Positions 52,296 through 61,389 of a stretch of 64,000 nt of DNA are shown here, piece after piece. The stretch's first letter is position 1. Each line of letters begins with the position of its first letter. This DNA is from Phaeocystidibacter marisrubri. Its GTDB lineage: Bacteria > Bacteroidota > Bacteroidia > Flavobacteriales > Schleiferiaceae. The stretch spans positions 1,488,001 to 1,552,000 of the forward strand of contig NZ_WBVQ01000001.1 of assembly GCF_008933165.1 (NCBI RefSeq). The letters are read 5' to 3'. Both the position numbers and the translations under genes were made by a program. The notes beneath the pieces are model-generated. The model was not told the origin of the DNA and did no database searches. It worked only from the letters and a program-made list of their open reading frames with translations.

Positions 52296-53891
52296 ATGAA
52301 AAAAGTATTATTCATGATGCTGCTTTCTGGTGGTGTCTTTGCTCAAACCTACAATCCACCCGTTAGTGTGGAATATGCGTACCCTACCAGCGTTTCACCC
52401 GGAGCCTCTACTCACTCCTCGTGCTACGTTTTTGACGACATCGCCCTGGCGGCGTATGACGATGGTAACGATGGCCAGGTTATTTGGCAATACTTCAACC
52501 CAGGCGGTCCATCTATGAACTGCGGTGGTACTATTAACTACAACGGCGGTTACAGCTACTTGGAAGTTGGAGCCTTAGCTGGAAGCGCGAGCGGTGGTGG
52601 TGCTACCTACACCGTTTTTGTTGCCTACCATCAAAATGGCGTGGGTCACGCGGTTGACTTGTACGACTTTGACCCTTATGGTTGTAACATCACCTATGTA
52701 ACAACACATAACCTCTCCAACTACCCAGACCCTACGCGCATCAGTATGGATAACCATATAGAGTACGCGCTAGCTATGGCTTGGACCGACGACCTCTACA
52801 TCTACACTGCCACTTACAATTCAGGCACTTTCACACCTTCTCCGGTGCACCAAATCACTCCAGTGGTTGACCGTCCTATTAACGTTGACGTTGCGTTTAC
52901 ACACGCCCCAGCAAACATGAACCCGAACAACTGGGATCTAGTGATGCACTATGTGTACACCCAGCCTACTTTTGGTCAAAACGTTGTGACTTGTGCTTTG
53001 GATTTCTGGACAGTAATGGGATATGCAACTCCGCAAGTACTAGCTGCCACAACTGAAGACGTCAATTTCGTTACAGGAAATGTCATCTTCCCGAATATTG
53101 ATGGAGCAGACCACGACCAAAACAACTGGGCCTACGCTTACACTGCAAACGGGTTAGATATTGAAGTACGTTTAAACGACTTCGCAGGTGGCGTTCCTCC
53201 TACTACAGTTGTAGTAAATAACGGATCTATGGGTAACACAGCGAACAACTCCACTAAGAACCTCCTTCCTACCCTAGCATACAATGCACCTCCTGCGCAA
53301 GAAATCAACGTGGGTTGGTACACGAGAGATCAAAATGAATCTTACATCGGTGTTATCATTCAAAGTAACGGTAGCGGCATGGTGAGTGCTAATGACTATT
53401 TAACTATTCCAAACAACCCAGGTGCTTCTAGCTCCACTCCCGCTCTTGCCTACTCAAAAATGACCGAGTTCTCCATTCCTCATCAGTATGTGTTCTTCGC
53501 TGAACAAAACGGTGCTACGTATGACTTCGTGCACAAGTTCCACGATCAAACGAACTTTGCCAACTTCAAATCTGAAGAGCCACACACCACCACATGTTCA
53601 CACTATGCCAACACTGCAGTGGAGCGCGAAATGGCATCTATTGAAGTATTCCCTAACCCCGTTCGCAACTCTATCTCCTTGCAAAGCGACGAGCTTTCTG
53701 TAGACACAGAGTTAAATGCTCGCTTGGTCGACATCACAGGAAAAGTAATTCTCGAAGGCAAGGGATCACTTTCTGAGATCAATGACTTGATGAACAGTCA
53801 TATTGAATCTCTACAAACAGGTAGCTACACGCTGAACCTTGAAATTGAAGGTGGGTCCGTTTCTCGATCCATCAAGATTCAAAAACTCTAA
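52296..53891 (+). CDS. T9SS-exported protein of unknown function
   Basis: The ATG at 52296 (MKKVLFMMLLSGGVFAQ) gives 531 residues with a clear signal peptide; the longer frame upstream is not signal-like. The mature part consists of repeated beta-strand units (YSYLEVGALAGSASGGGATY, IEYALAMAWTDDLYIYTATY, LTIPNNPGASSSTPALAYSK) rich in Tyr, Asn and Gly, possibly a propeller. A type A sorting domain closes it (EVFPNPVRNSISLQSDEL ... LQTGSYTLNLEIEGGSVSRS). The upstream region carries the TACGTA-N4-TACGTA dyad. A terminator follows at 53914. Confidence 0.82.
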   Translation: MKKVLFMMLLSGGVFAQTYNPPVSVEYAYPTSVSPGASTHSSCYVFDDIALAAYDDGNDGQVIWQYFNPGGPSMNCGGTINYNGGYSYLEVGALAGSASGGGATYTVFVAYHQNGVGHAVDLYDFDPYGCNITYVTTHNLSNYPDPTRISMDNHIEYALAMAWTDDLYIYTATYNSGTFTPSPVHQITPVVDRPINVDVAFTHAPANMNPNNWDLVMHYVYTQPTFGQNVVTCALDFWTVMGYATPQVLAATTEDVNFVTGNVIFPNIDGADHDQNNWAYAYTANGLDIEVRLNDFAGGVPPTTVVVNNGSMGNTANNSTKNLLPTLAYNAPPAQEINVGWYTRDQNESYIGVIIQSNGSGMVSANDYLTIPNNPGASSSTPALAYSKMTEFSIPHQYVFFAEQNGATYDFVHKFHDQTNFANFKSEEPHTTTCSHYANTAVEREMASIEVFPNPVRNSISLQSDELSVDTELNARLVDITGKVILEGKGSLSEINDLMNSHIESLQTGSYTLNLEIEGGSVSRSIKIQKL

Positions 53892-53913
53892 TTACTCCTT
53901 TTTGAAGTTTGAG

Positions 53914-53940
53914 AAGCCCGGTCAGTTGATCGGGCTTTTT
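53914..53940 (+). terminator. Rho-independent terminator
   Basis: AAGCCCG-GTCAGTTGAT-CGGGCTTTTT behind the T9SS cargo gene. Confidence 0.88.
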
Positions 53941-54396
53941 CAATTCCATAGATCCCTTAACACGGGTTCATACCGATATGAACTAAAAGCACATTACCCT
54001 ATAATTACTTATCAAATTTTAAAAAGATGATTCTAATTAAATATACAATTCATTAATTATATACAATTCGTATGGATAAATACCAAAAAAATACGTAAGA
54101 ATACGTATTGTATAACACTATCTACATTGTTACATTTACTAACGATTACAATCGACACAAAATTAGTCAAGCCATGATAAACCCCAATTTCATGCCGTCG
54201 AATTGGAATCTCGCCGAATAGGTCTCTATAGGATTTGCGTAGAGGAGTCGCAATTTATCGCACATCATTTGAATCTATAAATGTCGTCTTGTCAAACGAC
54301 CTAGGAAAGATATGTATTTACCATATCTATAAATAAGTAGAGAATGCCGAAAATCTACACATAAAAAGAGTAGGCACTAACCATTAATCTAATTCT
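53941..54396 (+). promoter_or_regulatory. Regulatory region of the T9SS cargo gene at 54397, with TACGTA dyad
   Basis: No gene in 456 bases. TACGTA-AGAA-TACGTA stands at 54092-54107, the same N4 spacing as at 52133 and 3322. A direct repeat, ATATACAATTC, flanks 54041-54070. The start codon lies 289 bases after the dyad, so a long leader or further promoter elements are likely. Confidence 0.5.
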
Positions 54397-55809
54397 ATGA
54401 AAAAGATTAAAATGACCTTGCTGTCGATACTTTTCCTATCAGTATCGACCTTCGCACAAACCACTGTCTTTGACCTCACCACAGGTGTAGGTGGCGTAGG
54501 CACTGTAGACCCGAATTGGTCTGTCAATATTCAAGGCTGGGGCCCTGGATATATTGATGCCTATATCAGCACAGGCAACAACCAATCCAGTGGCGGAACA
54601 GTTTACACCAGTTTTGCTCAGGATCCGTGCGGAACATACATCTCACACTTCCTAACTGCTGCTAACCACGTAGCTTCGAATGCCCCAACAGATACTTTTA
54701 CCTATAGGTACACTTTCAACTTGAATAACTGTCCTGTTGTTAGTGCAAACATCAATGTTGGTTTTATTGCAGCCGATAATGAATTGCACAGCATGAGCAT
54801 TAATGGTAACCCAATCACCGTTCCTGCGGGGGTCACCTTTAATACACCGGGTTCATTTTCACAACTCATCCCTCCTGGACAACTCATTCCAGGTGGCACC
54901 AATACCATTCTCGTTAAAACCTATAACGCGGGTCTTTACGAAGCACTTCAACTCTGTGGTAGACTGCGTGTAGATCAGCAATGTTGTAACGAAGAGCTTC
55001 AGATCGAAATGTGTGACAACCCTTGTGCGAATCCAGACATCCTTTCTCCGATTTGGATCACTGACGGTTTCGGTCAAACACTAACAGAGCCAAACTACTC
55101 ATTCAGCTGGAGCAATGGTTCAACGTCTAGTGTACCGGTAATTTCTGCAGGAGACTTACCAATCACGGTAACCGTAACCAACAATGCTACAGGCTGTACT
55201 TACACTTTGACCTACGACTGTCCTAAGGATTGTGACATTGATGCACCAGTAGAACTCTACTGCGAAATTGATGCAGATGGAAACGTGACCCTTAACTGGA
55301 ACGCAGTTCCCGGAGCCGTGGACTACATCATTGAAGTAAACTGGGACGACCCTACATACTGTAACACAGGTACTCCACCAACCGGAATGTTGTACAACTC
55401 TCCTGTGAACAGCGTAAGCATCCCACTTAACAGCACCTGCTTCAGCTGGAGAGTGAGAGCAAAATGTGAAGACGGAACACTTGGTCCTTGGAGTGATTAC
55501 ACCTTCTGTTCATTCGACAAAGGCAAAATGGCCAACAGCGGTTCAGACGAAGCTACAAGCAAAGACCTTGACTTCTCGATTGTTCCCAATCCATTTGACG
55601 CCAATGTAGAATTGCAAATTCCTGCAGCTCCGCAAGACGGTCAGTTGAACATCGAAGTAACTGATGCTACGGGTAAAGTCGTTTACACCGACCAAACCGA
55701 ATCTCGTTCTTCCATCATCATCAACACTGAATCTTGGAGCACTGGCATGTATATGTGCAAAGTTGAGATCAGCGGCGAAGTCATCATCCACAAGATGATC
55801 AAGCAATAA
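54397..55809 (+). CDS. T9SS-exported protein with galactose-binding-like and FN3 regions
   Basis: The 470-residue protein has a signal peptide (KMTLLSILFLSVSTFAQ), an N-terminal beta-sandwich-like domain of about 170 residues (DPNWSVNIQGWGPGYIDAYI ... NTILVKTYNAGLYEALQLCG), a Cys-rich SprB-like segment (QQCCNEELQIEMCDNPC, FSWSNGSTSSVPVISAGDLP), a fibronectin type III domain (NVTLNWNAVPGAVDYIIEVN) and a type A sorting domain (VPNPFDANVELQIPAAPQDG ... MYMCKVEISGEVIIHKMI). It is a surface or released protein; ligand unknown. The TACGTA-AGAA-TACGTA dyad lies upstream. Confidence 0.82.
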   Translation: MKKIKMTLLSILFLSVSTFAQTTVFDLTTGVGGVGTVDPNWSVNIQGWGPGYIDAYISTGNNQSSGGTVYTSFAQDPCGTYISHFLTAANHVASNAPTDTFTYRYTFNLNNCPVVSANINVGFIAADNELHSMSINGNPITVPAGVTFNTPGSFSQLIPPGQLIPGGTNTILVKTYNAGLYEALQLCGRLRVDQQCCNEELQIEMCDNPCANPDILSPIWITDGFGQTLTEPNYSFSWSNGSTSSVPVISAGDLPITVTVTNNATGCTYTLTYDCPKDCDIDAPVELYCEIDADGNVTLNWNAVPGAVDYIIEVNWDDPTYCNTGTPPTGMLYNSPVNSVSIPLNSTCFSWRVRAKCEDGTLGPWSDYTFCSFDKGKMANSGSDEATSKDLDFSIVPNPFDANVELQIPAAPQDGQLNIEVTDATGKVVYTDQTESRSSIIINTESWSTGMYMCKVEISGEVIIHKMIKQ

Positions 55810-55832
55810 CACATCACGTTTTTGATGGTATC

Positions 55833-55868
55833 ACCCCCGCAGCGTCTGTTGCGGGGGTTCTTTTTTTT
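55833..55868 (+). terminator. Rho-independent terminator
   Basis: ACCCCCGCA-GCGTCTGT-TGCGGGGGT followed by TC and a T run. Confidence 0.9.
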
Positions 55869-55980
55869 GTGATAACAACAATGAAAAGGTGACTCCATTA
55901 AATCGAGCAGGTCAGACTTCCCGCCAAAAAAAGAGCTGCACTTTCGTACATCTCCTCTTTGATAATACCAAGCTGAATAA

Positions 55981-56713
55981 TCAATATGAAATTGAATACG
56001 TTCCATCGTCTGCATCAAAGAACACGAATGTTGTATCCATGTGTCGAAAGTTTGGATAGGCTAGAGGCACAAGTAACGAATCAGCCCCATCTTGCGAACC
56101 ACCTATCAAATAAAGTGGAGCAGATTTTCCAAGTGATAGGTAGGCCATTCCCGTATTCTCAACTGTGTCACCGATATTCTCACGATCTACTAAGTAAGCA
56201 TACGTGGTCACCAACGAATTTCTGCCATTTCCGATACTAAAGTTGCCCCCTTTCAACTCTGCTAATGACCTTTTTGAGTAGACTTTTAAGTTCACCCAAA
56301 AGTTCGGGTAATAGTAAACTTCAAACTCATTAACCCCAAGTTCAGCGTCAAAATCTACAGCCCCATTGTGAAACGGATTTGAAAACTCCGAAGGAGCATC
56401 TACATCAAGCTCTTCTGTTGCTGCTAATTCAATAGTTACGGGATGAACACCTTCGTAAGCAAGGGTTCCTTCCAATACATATGGGTCATCTACTGTTGGA
56501 TTGAGCTGAACAACATCAATCAGCTCGTAGCTGCGATTATTATAAGGACCTGTTCGTACATAGGCTTCAAACATGGCCCCCCCAAGAAATGGGGGTAACA
56601 CCAGGAATGGAAACCACCCAAATAGTGGTTTCACTTTTTCCTGTATTCATACCATCATCATTCTTACATGATGAAAACAGCACCAAAAAGAAAGCGATAA
56701 GTAGATACTTCAT
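55981..56713 (-). pseudogene. Lipoprotein gene with a frameshift in a G7 tract
   Basis: On the minus strand an ATG at 56713 starts a lipoprotein signal peptide (MKYLLIAFFLVLFSSC-K) and about 45 residues (through TTIWVVSIPGVTPISWGG) before a stop shortly after a run of seven G at about 56577-56583. Removing one G would join it to the following 200-codon frame (AMFEAYVRTGPYNNRSYELI ... FVFFDADDGTYSISY), giving an intact protein of about 240 residues. The downstream frame alone lacks a credible start. The mature part looks all-beta. The cause may be a true mutation, phase variation in the G tract, or a sequencing error. Family not recognised. Confidence 0.65.
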
Positions 56714-56788
56714 TATATTGGGTTGGGTGTGATACTATTCAAAGGATAGCTTAAACAAAGATACTCCACGCCCCACAAATCGAACTCC

Positions 56789-57217
56789 ATGCGTTTCTCC
56801 AATAAGTATTTATTGATCTTCACAACAACTTCTACACTCGCAGCTGTTGCTATGTTTATTTACTCATGGAACTATTACAATATGCCAGACACTAACTGGA
56901 AGGAGGAGACCATTGAGGCACATGTACACGTCCAAGACTTGAGCGCAAAGCCCGTCCGAGGAGGGTTTCACAAAGTTGCACATTTCACTTACACCTTTGA
57001 AGACTCCACGTACGACGGTATATACATCTTCCACCGCATGGATGAACAATGCGGAGTTGGAGATTCATTGAAAATTGTCTTCGAAAAAGAAAAGCCTAGC
57101 CACTACAATGTTCGAGGTGTGGCCTATAAGAAACCCAACAAAGGAGTTAACATCGATTCACTTTCCCAGCGATTTACTTCCAGTGACACCATTTATTCAC
57201 CAACTGATTTAGAATGA
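56789..57217 (+). CDS. Small membrane-anchored protein, DUF3592-like
   Basis: A 142-residue protein with one N-terminal membrane segment (YLLIFTTTSTLAAVAMFIYS) and an extracytoplasmic or cytoplasmic beta domain with the pattern TIEAHVHVQDLSAKPVRGGF ... FTYTFEDSTYDG ... CGVGDSLKIVFEKEKPSHYN. The 'V-G-D-x-[IL]-x-[IV]-x-[FY]-x-x-x-x-P' ending is reminiscent of DUF3592-type domains, a tentative comparison. It is divergent from the broken lipoprotein gene, 75 bases away. Function unknown. Confidence 0.55.
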   Translation: MRFSNKYLLIFTTTSTLAAVAMFIYSWNYYNMPDTNWKEETIEAHVHVQDLSAKPVRGGFHKVAHFTYTFEDSTYDGIYIFHRMDEQCGVGDSLKIVFEKEKPSHYNVRGVAYKKPNKGVNIDSLSQRFTSSDTIYSPTDLE

Positions 57218-57409
57218 CGCTTCGATGTTACCCATCCACTGCCTTTCTAAAGTCGATAGTACCACATCAACCCTGAGAGCAACTTCCAAATTGACTTCAC
57301 ATCAAAAAATCCCTAGTGCGAAAGGGTATTCTATTCTGAATCAACCTCAATACCTTTTCGTGATAGTCGTTTGAACGAAGAATAATTCTACAAAAGAAGT
57401 CAATTCAAT

Positions 57410-58597
57410 TCAATTCAATGCGAATAGGTATACGTACATACCAAGACTGATAGAATTTCGAGCAAACCCTGTTTTAGAATATTCATCTGCCTTGTAGTAT
57501 ATATCCAATTGACCAAAGGCGTCAACCGACCTAGAAATAGGATACCTACACGCGAGCCCTACACTTAAATTAGGGTAATCCCCCATTTGGAATGGCAGAG
57601 ATTCGTTATTCATAAACGCTTCTTGATTTATCCCAGTTTGGGTCGCCCTGTTAAATGACCAATTATGAAGTAGGTCAAACTTGACATATTTATTGTTGTC
57701 CAATGGCATCCAATAAGAAACACCGAAATAGTTGTTTTGGATGTATTCCTGAAATATACCTCCTGTAATACCTAGACGAATCGACTGCGTTCTCCTAAAA
57801 AGCAAGGCCACATTCCACGGTTGATGAAAATATTCTAAACCAAGGGCATATCCCGTGTTGAGCGGCTCTGTCTTGTCAATAAATCCAAAATTTGGATTTC
57901 CTGTTATCAATGCCCCAAACTGAAAATTGAGCCCGTGACCATTTCTGATAGTTTCGCTCTCATTCGGTGACTTCTCTACAGATACTTGATTTGAGTAAAT
58001 CCGGATAGGATAGGTAGCTCGCAAGCTAATTCCAAAAGCAGGACCAAAAAGTGTGGGACTTAAATGTCCTTGAACCCTTTCAAAAAGGATAAACATCTCG
58101 TCTCTTAACTCAAAATCTATTTTACCATACTTCCAGCCGACCTTAAACCCTATCCCATTTTGATTGGCAGAACCCAAAGGCTCAATAGAAGCCCTGCTGT
58201 AGAACCTCTGACTCCAAACTAAACCAATTCTCAATTTTTCCCAGCGATAGTCTACGTCAAAAGATCTTGCTGACTTATAATCCAATAATGGGTAATATAT
58301 AAGTTCACCGTAGGGTGATGATATGGGCGCAATGTAAAACGAACCCCTAACACCAATATGGTAATCGGGAAACTCCAGCTCCACACCCACTGCAGGAGTA
58401 ATGACTTGAGTCTGTATAAAATCACCTCTCCAATGATCAGAAAAGACACTCTCAGCATCATTCACTGAACTAAACGAATTCAACGAAACTAGAACACTTG
58501 AGTTAACTGCAACTTGAGCATTCAATGAGAATTGACTGAGAATAAAAAGCCCGAAGACGTAAAGCCATCTTCGAGATTTCAGAATGAATAGTTCCAT
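57410..58597 (-). CDS. Outer-membrane beta-barrel protein of unknown function
   Basis: The 395-residue protein has a signal peptide (WLYVFGLFILSQFSLNAQ) and a chain of alternating amphipathic strands (VGVELEFPDYHIGVRGSFYI, RIGLVWSQRFYSRASIEPLG, YVKFDLLHNWSFNRATQTGI) ending in NSISLGMYVYLFALN. The pattern suggests a barrel of 14 or more strands. The stop codon lies inside a CAATT pentamer repeat (57401-57419). It stands alone; no family recognised. Confidence 0.65.
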   Translation of the reverse strand: MELFILKSRRWLYVFGLFILSQFSLNAQVAVNSSVLVSLNSFSSVNDAESVFSDHWRGDFIQTQVITPAVGVELEFPDYHIGVRGSFYIAPISSPYGELIYYPLLDYKSARSFDVDYRWEKLRIGLVWSQRFYSRASIEPLGSANQNGIGFKVGWKYGKIDFELRDEMFILFERVQGHLSPTLFGPAFGISLRATYPIRIYSNQVSVEKSPNESETIRNGHGLNFQFGALITGNPNFGFIDKTEPLNTGYALGLEYFHQPWNVALLFRRTQSIRLGITGGIFQEYIQNNYFGVSYWMPLDNNKYVKFDLLHNWSFNRATQTGINQEAFMNNESLPFQMGDYPNLSVGLACRYPISRSVDAFGQLDIYYKADEYSKTGFARNSISLGMYVYLFALN

Positions 58598-58870
58598 TGA
58601 GCGAAATTATAGCAATCTACCCTAATCACAACTCAAACAGTTGTCTTCGAGCGAGGTCACAATAAAAGCACAAGTAAGTATTTGGGCTTTATGTGACGTC
58701 GTAGGTTCTCGATCTGCAAACCTCCTGATCACTAACTAGGCGTCTGCATCATGATTAACAAACTGATGAGTGTATGAGCTGTTCAAATGACTATTGAAGT
58801 TAATCAGAATAAATTTCCATAACCTAAGGAATGTCTAGTATCTTGATACGATAATCACATCATCTAAAAT
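58598..58870. other. Upstream region of the FRG-domain gene
   Basis: No gene. It contains ACTAACTA at 58731-58738, 132 bases before the FRG start; the same octamer lies 129 and 127 bases before the starts at 3510 and 4618. The flanking bases match the 68-bp elements only weakly, so this may be chance. Confidence 0.25.
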
Positions 58871-59755
58871 ATGGGAAAACTTTTGAGGACAGCGTTGGTA
58901 GATTGGGAAAGTATATTTAAACTGAATAAATATTTTCTATCTCCATTTATTTTCCGAGGTCAGTCAAACTCAGATTGGTCATTAGCCACCTCTTTAGAAA
59001 GGTCAATGACTAAGTATGACTCTCTACAATTAGGTCAAAATTATTTTGAAAAATGGATGCTACATGAATTCAAGAAAAAATATCAACTCTATAGCCAACA
59101 TGCAATTGACGAAAACCAAGAAATTGAATGGCTGTCCGTCATGCAACATTACGGTGCTCCAACTAGATTGCTAGATTTTAGCTTTTCCATGTACGTAGCA
59201 ACCTATTTCGCTCTTGAATTTAATCACAATACTTCTTCTTCTATTTGGGCAGTGAATTGGCAAAAACTAAGAGATAATTTAAAAGAAACCTATGCACTAC
59301 CATACTCTAAAGGAAAAGTGCTAAAAGATGAGGTAAATCAAGTTCACAGAGCGTTGGCTAATACACACATAGGAAAAACTCAACTTGCAAAAGATTCGAT
59401 TCAGTCTTCAGTAATCCCAATTGAACCAAAACTATTCAACGAACGCATCGCAAGACAACAAGGGACATTTCTCTTTCCAACAAATGGAAATGAGACTTTT
59501 GAGTTCAACTTGAGAACAGCATTTAATGCACAAGAGGAAGGATACGAGAACATCAGGTTCGAAGACTTAGTTTCAATGAGCCATAAGCTAACTCACACAG
59601 CTAATATTGACGTAATTGTAATTGATATCCCAAGCGAATTAACTGAACATATCTTAGAAAGTTTATATACTATGAATATCAATGCTGAAATTCTATTCCC
59701 TGGTCTCGACGGGTTAGCTAGATCACTGCTACACACACAAATTAGAGTCTGTTAG
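58871..59755 (+). CDS. FRG-domain protein, putative defence or toxin factor
   Basis: The 294-residue protein carries the FRG domain: FIFRGQSNSDWSLATSLERS near the N-terminus (the Phe-Arg-Gly that names the family), then WLSVMQHYGAPTRLLDFSFS with MYVATYFALEF, and RIARQQGTFLFPTNGNE. FRG domains occur in proteins tied to phage defence and in suspected ADP-ribosyltransferase-like enzymes, though activity is mostly untested. There is no signal peptide or membrane segment. AT-rich codon use sets it apart from the housekeeping genes, and it lies in a cluster with a recombinase remnant and tRNA, suggesting horizontal transfer. It converges on the two-gene operon at 59767-61220. Confidence 0.82.
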   Translation: MGKLLRTALVDWESIFKLNKYFLSPFIFRGQSNSDWSLATSLERSMTKYDSLQLGQNYFEKWMLHEFKKKYQLYSQHAIDENQEIEWLSVMQHYGAPTRLLDFSFSMYVATYFALEFNHNTSSSIWAVNWQKLRDNLKETYALPYSKGKVLKDEVNQVHRALANTHIGKTQLAKDSIQSSVIPIEPKLFNERIARQQGTFLFPTNGNETFEFNLRTAFNAQEEGYENIRFEDLVSMSHKLTHTANIDVIVIDIPSELTEHILESLYTMNINAEILFPGLDGLARSLLHTQIRVC

Positions 59756-59766
59756 AAATAATCATT

Positions 59767-60282
59767 TTACTTTTTTACTCGCAATAATTTATATTCTTTA
59801 CGCGACCAATTATGCCACACGACACCACCGTAAATGGCGAAAATTGCACCAAAACCAAAGAGCACATACTTCCATATCCGAAATTCATCAGCTTTATTCT
59901 TAAGAATGCTGAGCATTTCCCTTTTAAAACCAAGCTCAATAAGCATTAAATTGAGTTCAGGATCTTTTGATTCAGACAGAGCGTTAATACTATCAAATTG
60001 ACTGACATAATAAATTTGACGAATGGAATCTGTCGAACTTAAAGTATCTAACCTGAGAAGGGAATCCACTTTTGCTCCAAGATCAACCATAAGATCAATC
60101 TCAGATTTAAGCTCTAAGTATGCGTATTCCACTCTCTTATATTCTGCATTAACTTCGGCCTTTTGCTGTAATAATTCTTCCTCTCTTTGGAGAGGATAAA
60201 CTAAAGCAAAAACTATCATTACCATTCCTGACAGAAAGGCAAACTTGAAAAAGTTCTCAGTATTAGCTATACCGTCAACCAT
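59767..60282 (-). CDS. Two-TM coiled-coil protein
   Basis: A 171-residue protein with a membrane helix at about 13-31 (FAFLSGMVMIVFALVYPL), a coiled-coil of about 60 residues (QREEELLQQKAEVNAEYKRV), a second charged helical part, and a second membrane helix at 137-157 (YVLFGFGAIFAIYGGVVWHN) followed by a basic end. Two helices around a soluble coiled coil is a common shape of membrane effectors in defence systems, but no specific family is seen. It is the second gene of an operon, two bases behind the gene at 60285-61220. Confidence 0.6.
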   Translation of the reverse strand: MVDGIANTENFFKFAFLSGMVMIVFALVYPLQREEELLQQKAEVNAEYKRVEYAYLELKSEIDLMVDLGAKVDSLLRLDTLSSTDSIRQIYYVSQFDSINALSESKDPELNLMLIELGFKREMLSILKNKADEFRIWKYVLFGFGAIFAIYGGVVWHNWSRKEYKLLRVKK

Positions 60283-60284
60283 AA

Positions 60285-61220
60285 TTAACGATCAAGATTC
60301 TCATTCATCCTTGCATTCAGCGATCTTCTAGTTTCTTGTAGAGAATGTACGGCATTCTCAATAGTCTTTTGATCAATTCCAGGCTCTATATCAACCACTT
60401 GATCACTTACGTTGCGAGAATCAACTTGATCTTGGGTACATGCAGTAAAAAGTACGAAAGCGAATGCCATGGCATGAACTGACGACCTAATCTTAACACC
60501 AATATCCCCAGGCGAATTTAGATTTACCTTAACTGTAACCTCACCAAAATCTGGATACTTAACACGGAATTCCTCGGCAAGACGGTCGATGGAATTAAAG
60601 ATCTTAATCAACTCCTGAATCGGAATCTCTTCTTCTATACCAACGTCAATGCGAAGATAGGTATAATCATCCTTCTGATATACACTACTAAGCAAGGAGT
60701 CAATCCTCGATGAATAATCTGAACTAATATCAAATATTGCATGATGAGCTCTAATCAAGCTAAAATCAGGATGCAACCTGTTTTTATTCTTCACACTCAC
60801 CCATTCAACCCTCCTCCTCTTAATATGTGGACACTCTCCACGATTATCATTTTCAAGGTAAACATGCGGATCCAACACTCTTCCAAATGCAAAGCGATCA
60901 GAATTATAACTAGGCATAACAACAATATCACCAACATTCATATCCCTGAACAATAGTAGCTTATTGAGAATTGATGTAATTTCCCTCTTGACTATCGAGT
61001 CTTCGATATCATGCCTTTCCTTGATTCTTCCGACTTTCAACCGAACCTCTTCTGTGTCCGCCCTTTTTAAATCATCTAATGTTATCGGATCCCAACCAAT
61101 TGCAACGAATCCATTTTCATAGAATTCGTCAAAATATCGGCCGTGATCAGTTCTTATAAAATAATATTTCCTCTGGTTTGAAACTTTTGGTACTACTGTT
61201 TCGAAATCGTTGTAGAGCAT
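60285..61220 (-). CDS. PUA/Mrr-N-like domain protein with C-terminal hydrophobic segment
   Basis: The 311-residue protein starts with KYYFIRTDHGRYFDEFYENG, FVAIGWDPITLDDL and NVGDIVVMPSYN (residues about 18-105), which resembles the PUA-like N-terminal domain found ahead of nuclease or GTPase domains in Mrr-, McrB- and other restriction-related proteins. Instead of such a domain there follow a charged region, a VTVKVNLNSPGDIGVKIRSS segment (228-247), a hydrophobic stretch of about 15 residues (HAMAFAFVLFTAC, 249-261) and a short tail. An SPG-type turn before a membrane segment recurs in small defence-related proteins. It is the first gene of the operon with the two-TM protein. A degenerate TACGTA-type dyad lies 105 bases upstream. 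Function unknown. Confidence 0.55.
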   Translation of the reverse strand: MLYNDFETVVPKVSNQRKYYFIRTDHGRYFDEFYENGFVAIGWDPITLDDLKRADTEEVRLKVGRIKERHDIEDSIVKREITSILNKLLLFRDMNVGDIVVMPSYNSDRFAFGRVLDPHVYLENDNRGECPHIKRRRVEWVSVKNKNRLHPDFSLIRAHHAIFDISSDYSSRIDSLLSSVYQKDDYTYLRIDVGIEEEIPIQELIKIFNSIDRLAEEFRVKYPDFGEVTVKVNLNSPGDIGVKIRSSVHAMAFAFVLFTACTQDQVDSRNVSDQVVDIEPGIDQKTIENAVHSLQETRRSLNARMNENLDR

Positions 61221-61324
61221 AATTCTTCAAGTTATCCTTAGCATGAAACATCATTTATCGATACTTCCACATGCAAGCAATTTAGCATCTTCACTTCAAA
61301 CACTTTAATGTCACAATTGTAAAT

Positions 61325-61340
61325 ACCGTATTTCTACGCA
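61325..61340. promoter_or_regulatory. Degenerate TACGTA-type dyad upstream of the PUA-like gene
   Basis: ACCGTA-TTTC-TACGCA keeps the N4 spacing and the TTTC spacer of the dyad at 52133. It may be an operator for the operon starting at 61220. Confidence 0.35.
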
Positions 61341-61389
61341 TAAAAAGTAGTATTTACACTACTTTATAGGTGATTATACTACACAATCC

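Noticed and set aside
57401-57419. CAATT pentamer repeat at the barrel gene's stop codon as a phase-variation switch
   Set aside because: The stop lies within the first two units on the coding strand, so gain or loss of a unit leaves the protein end unchanged.
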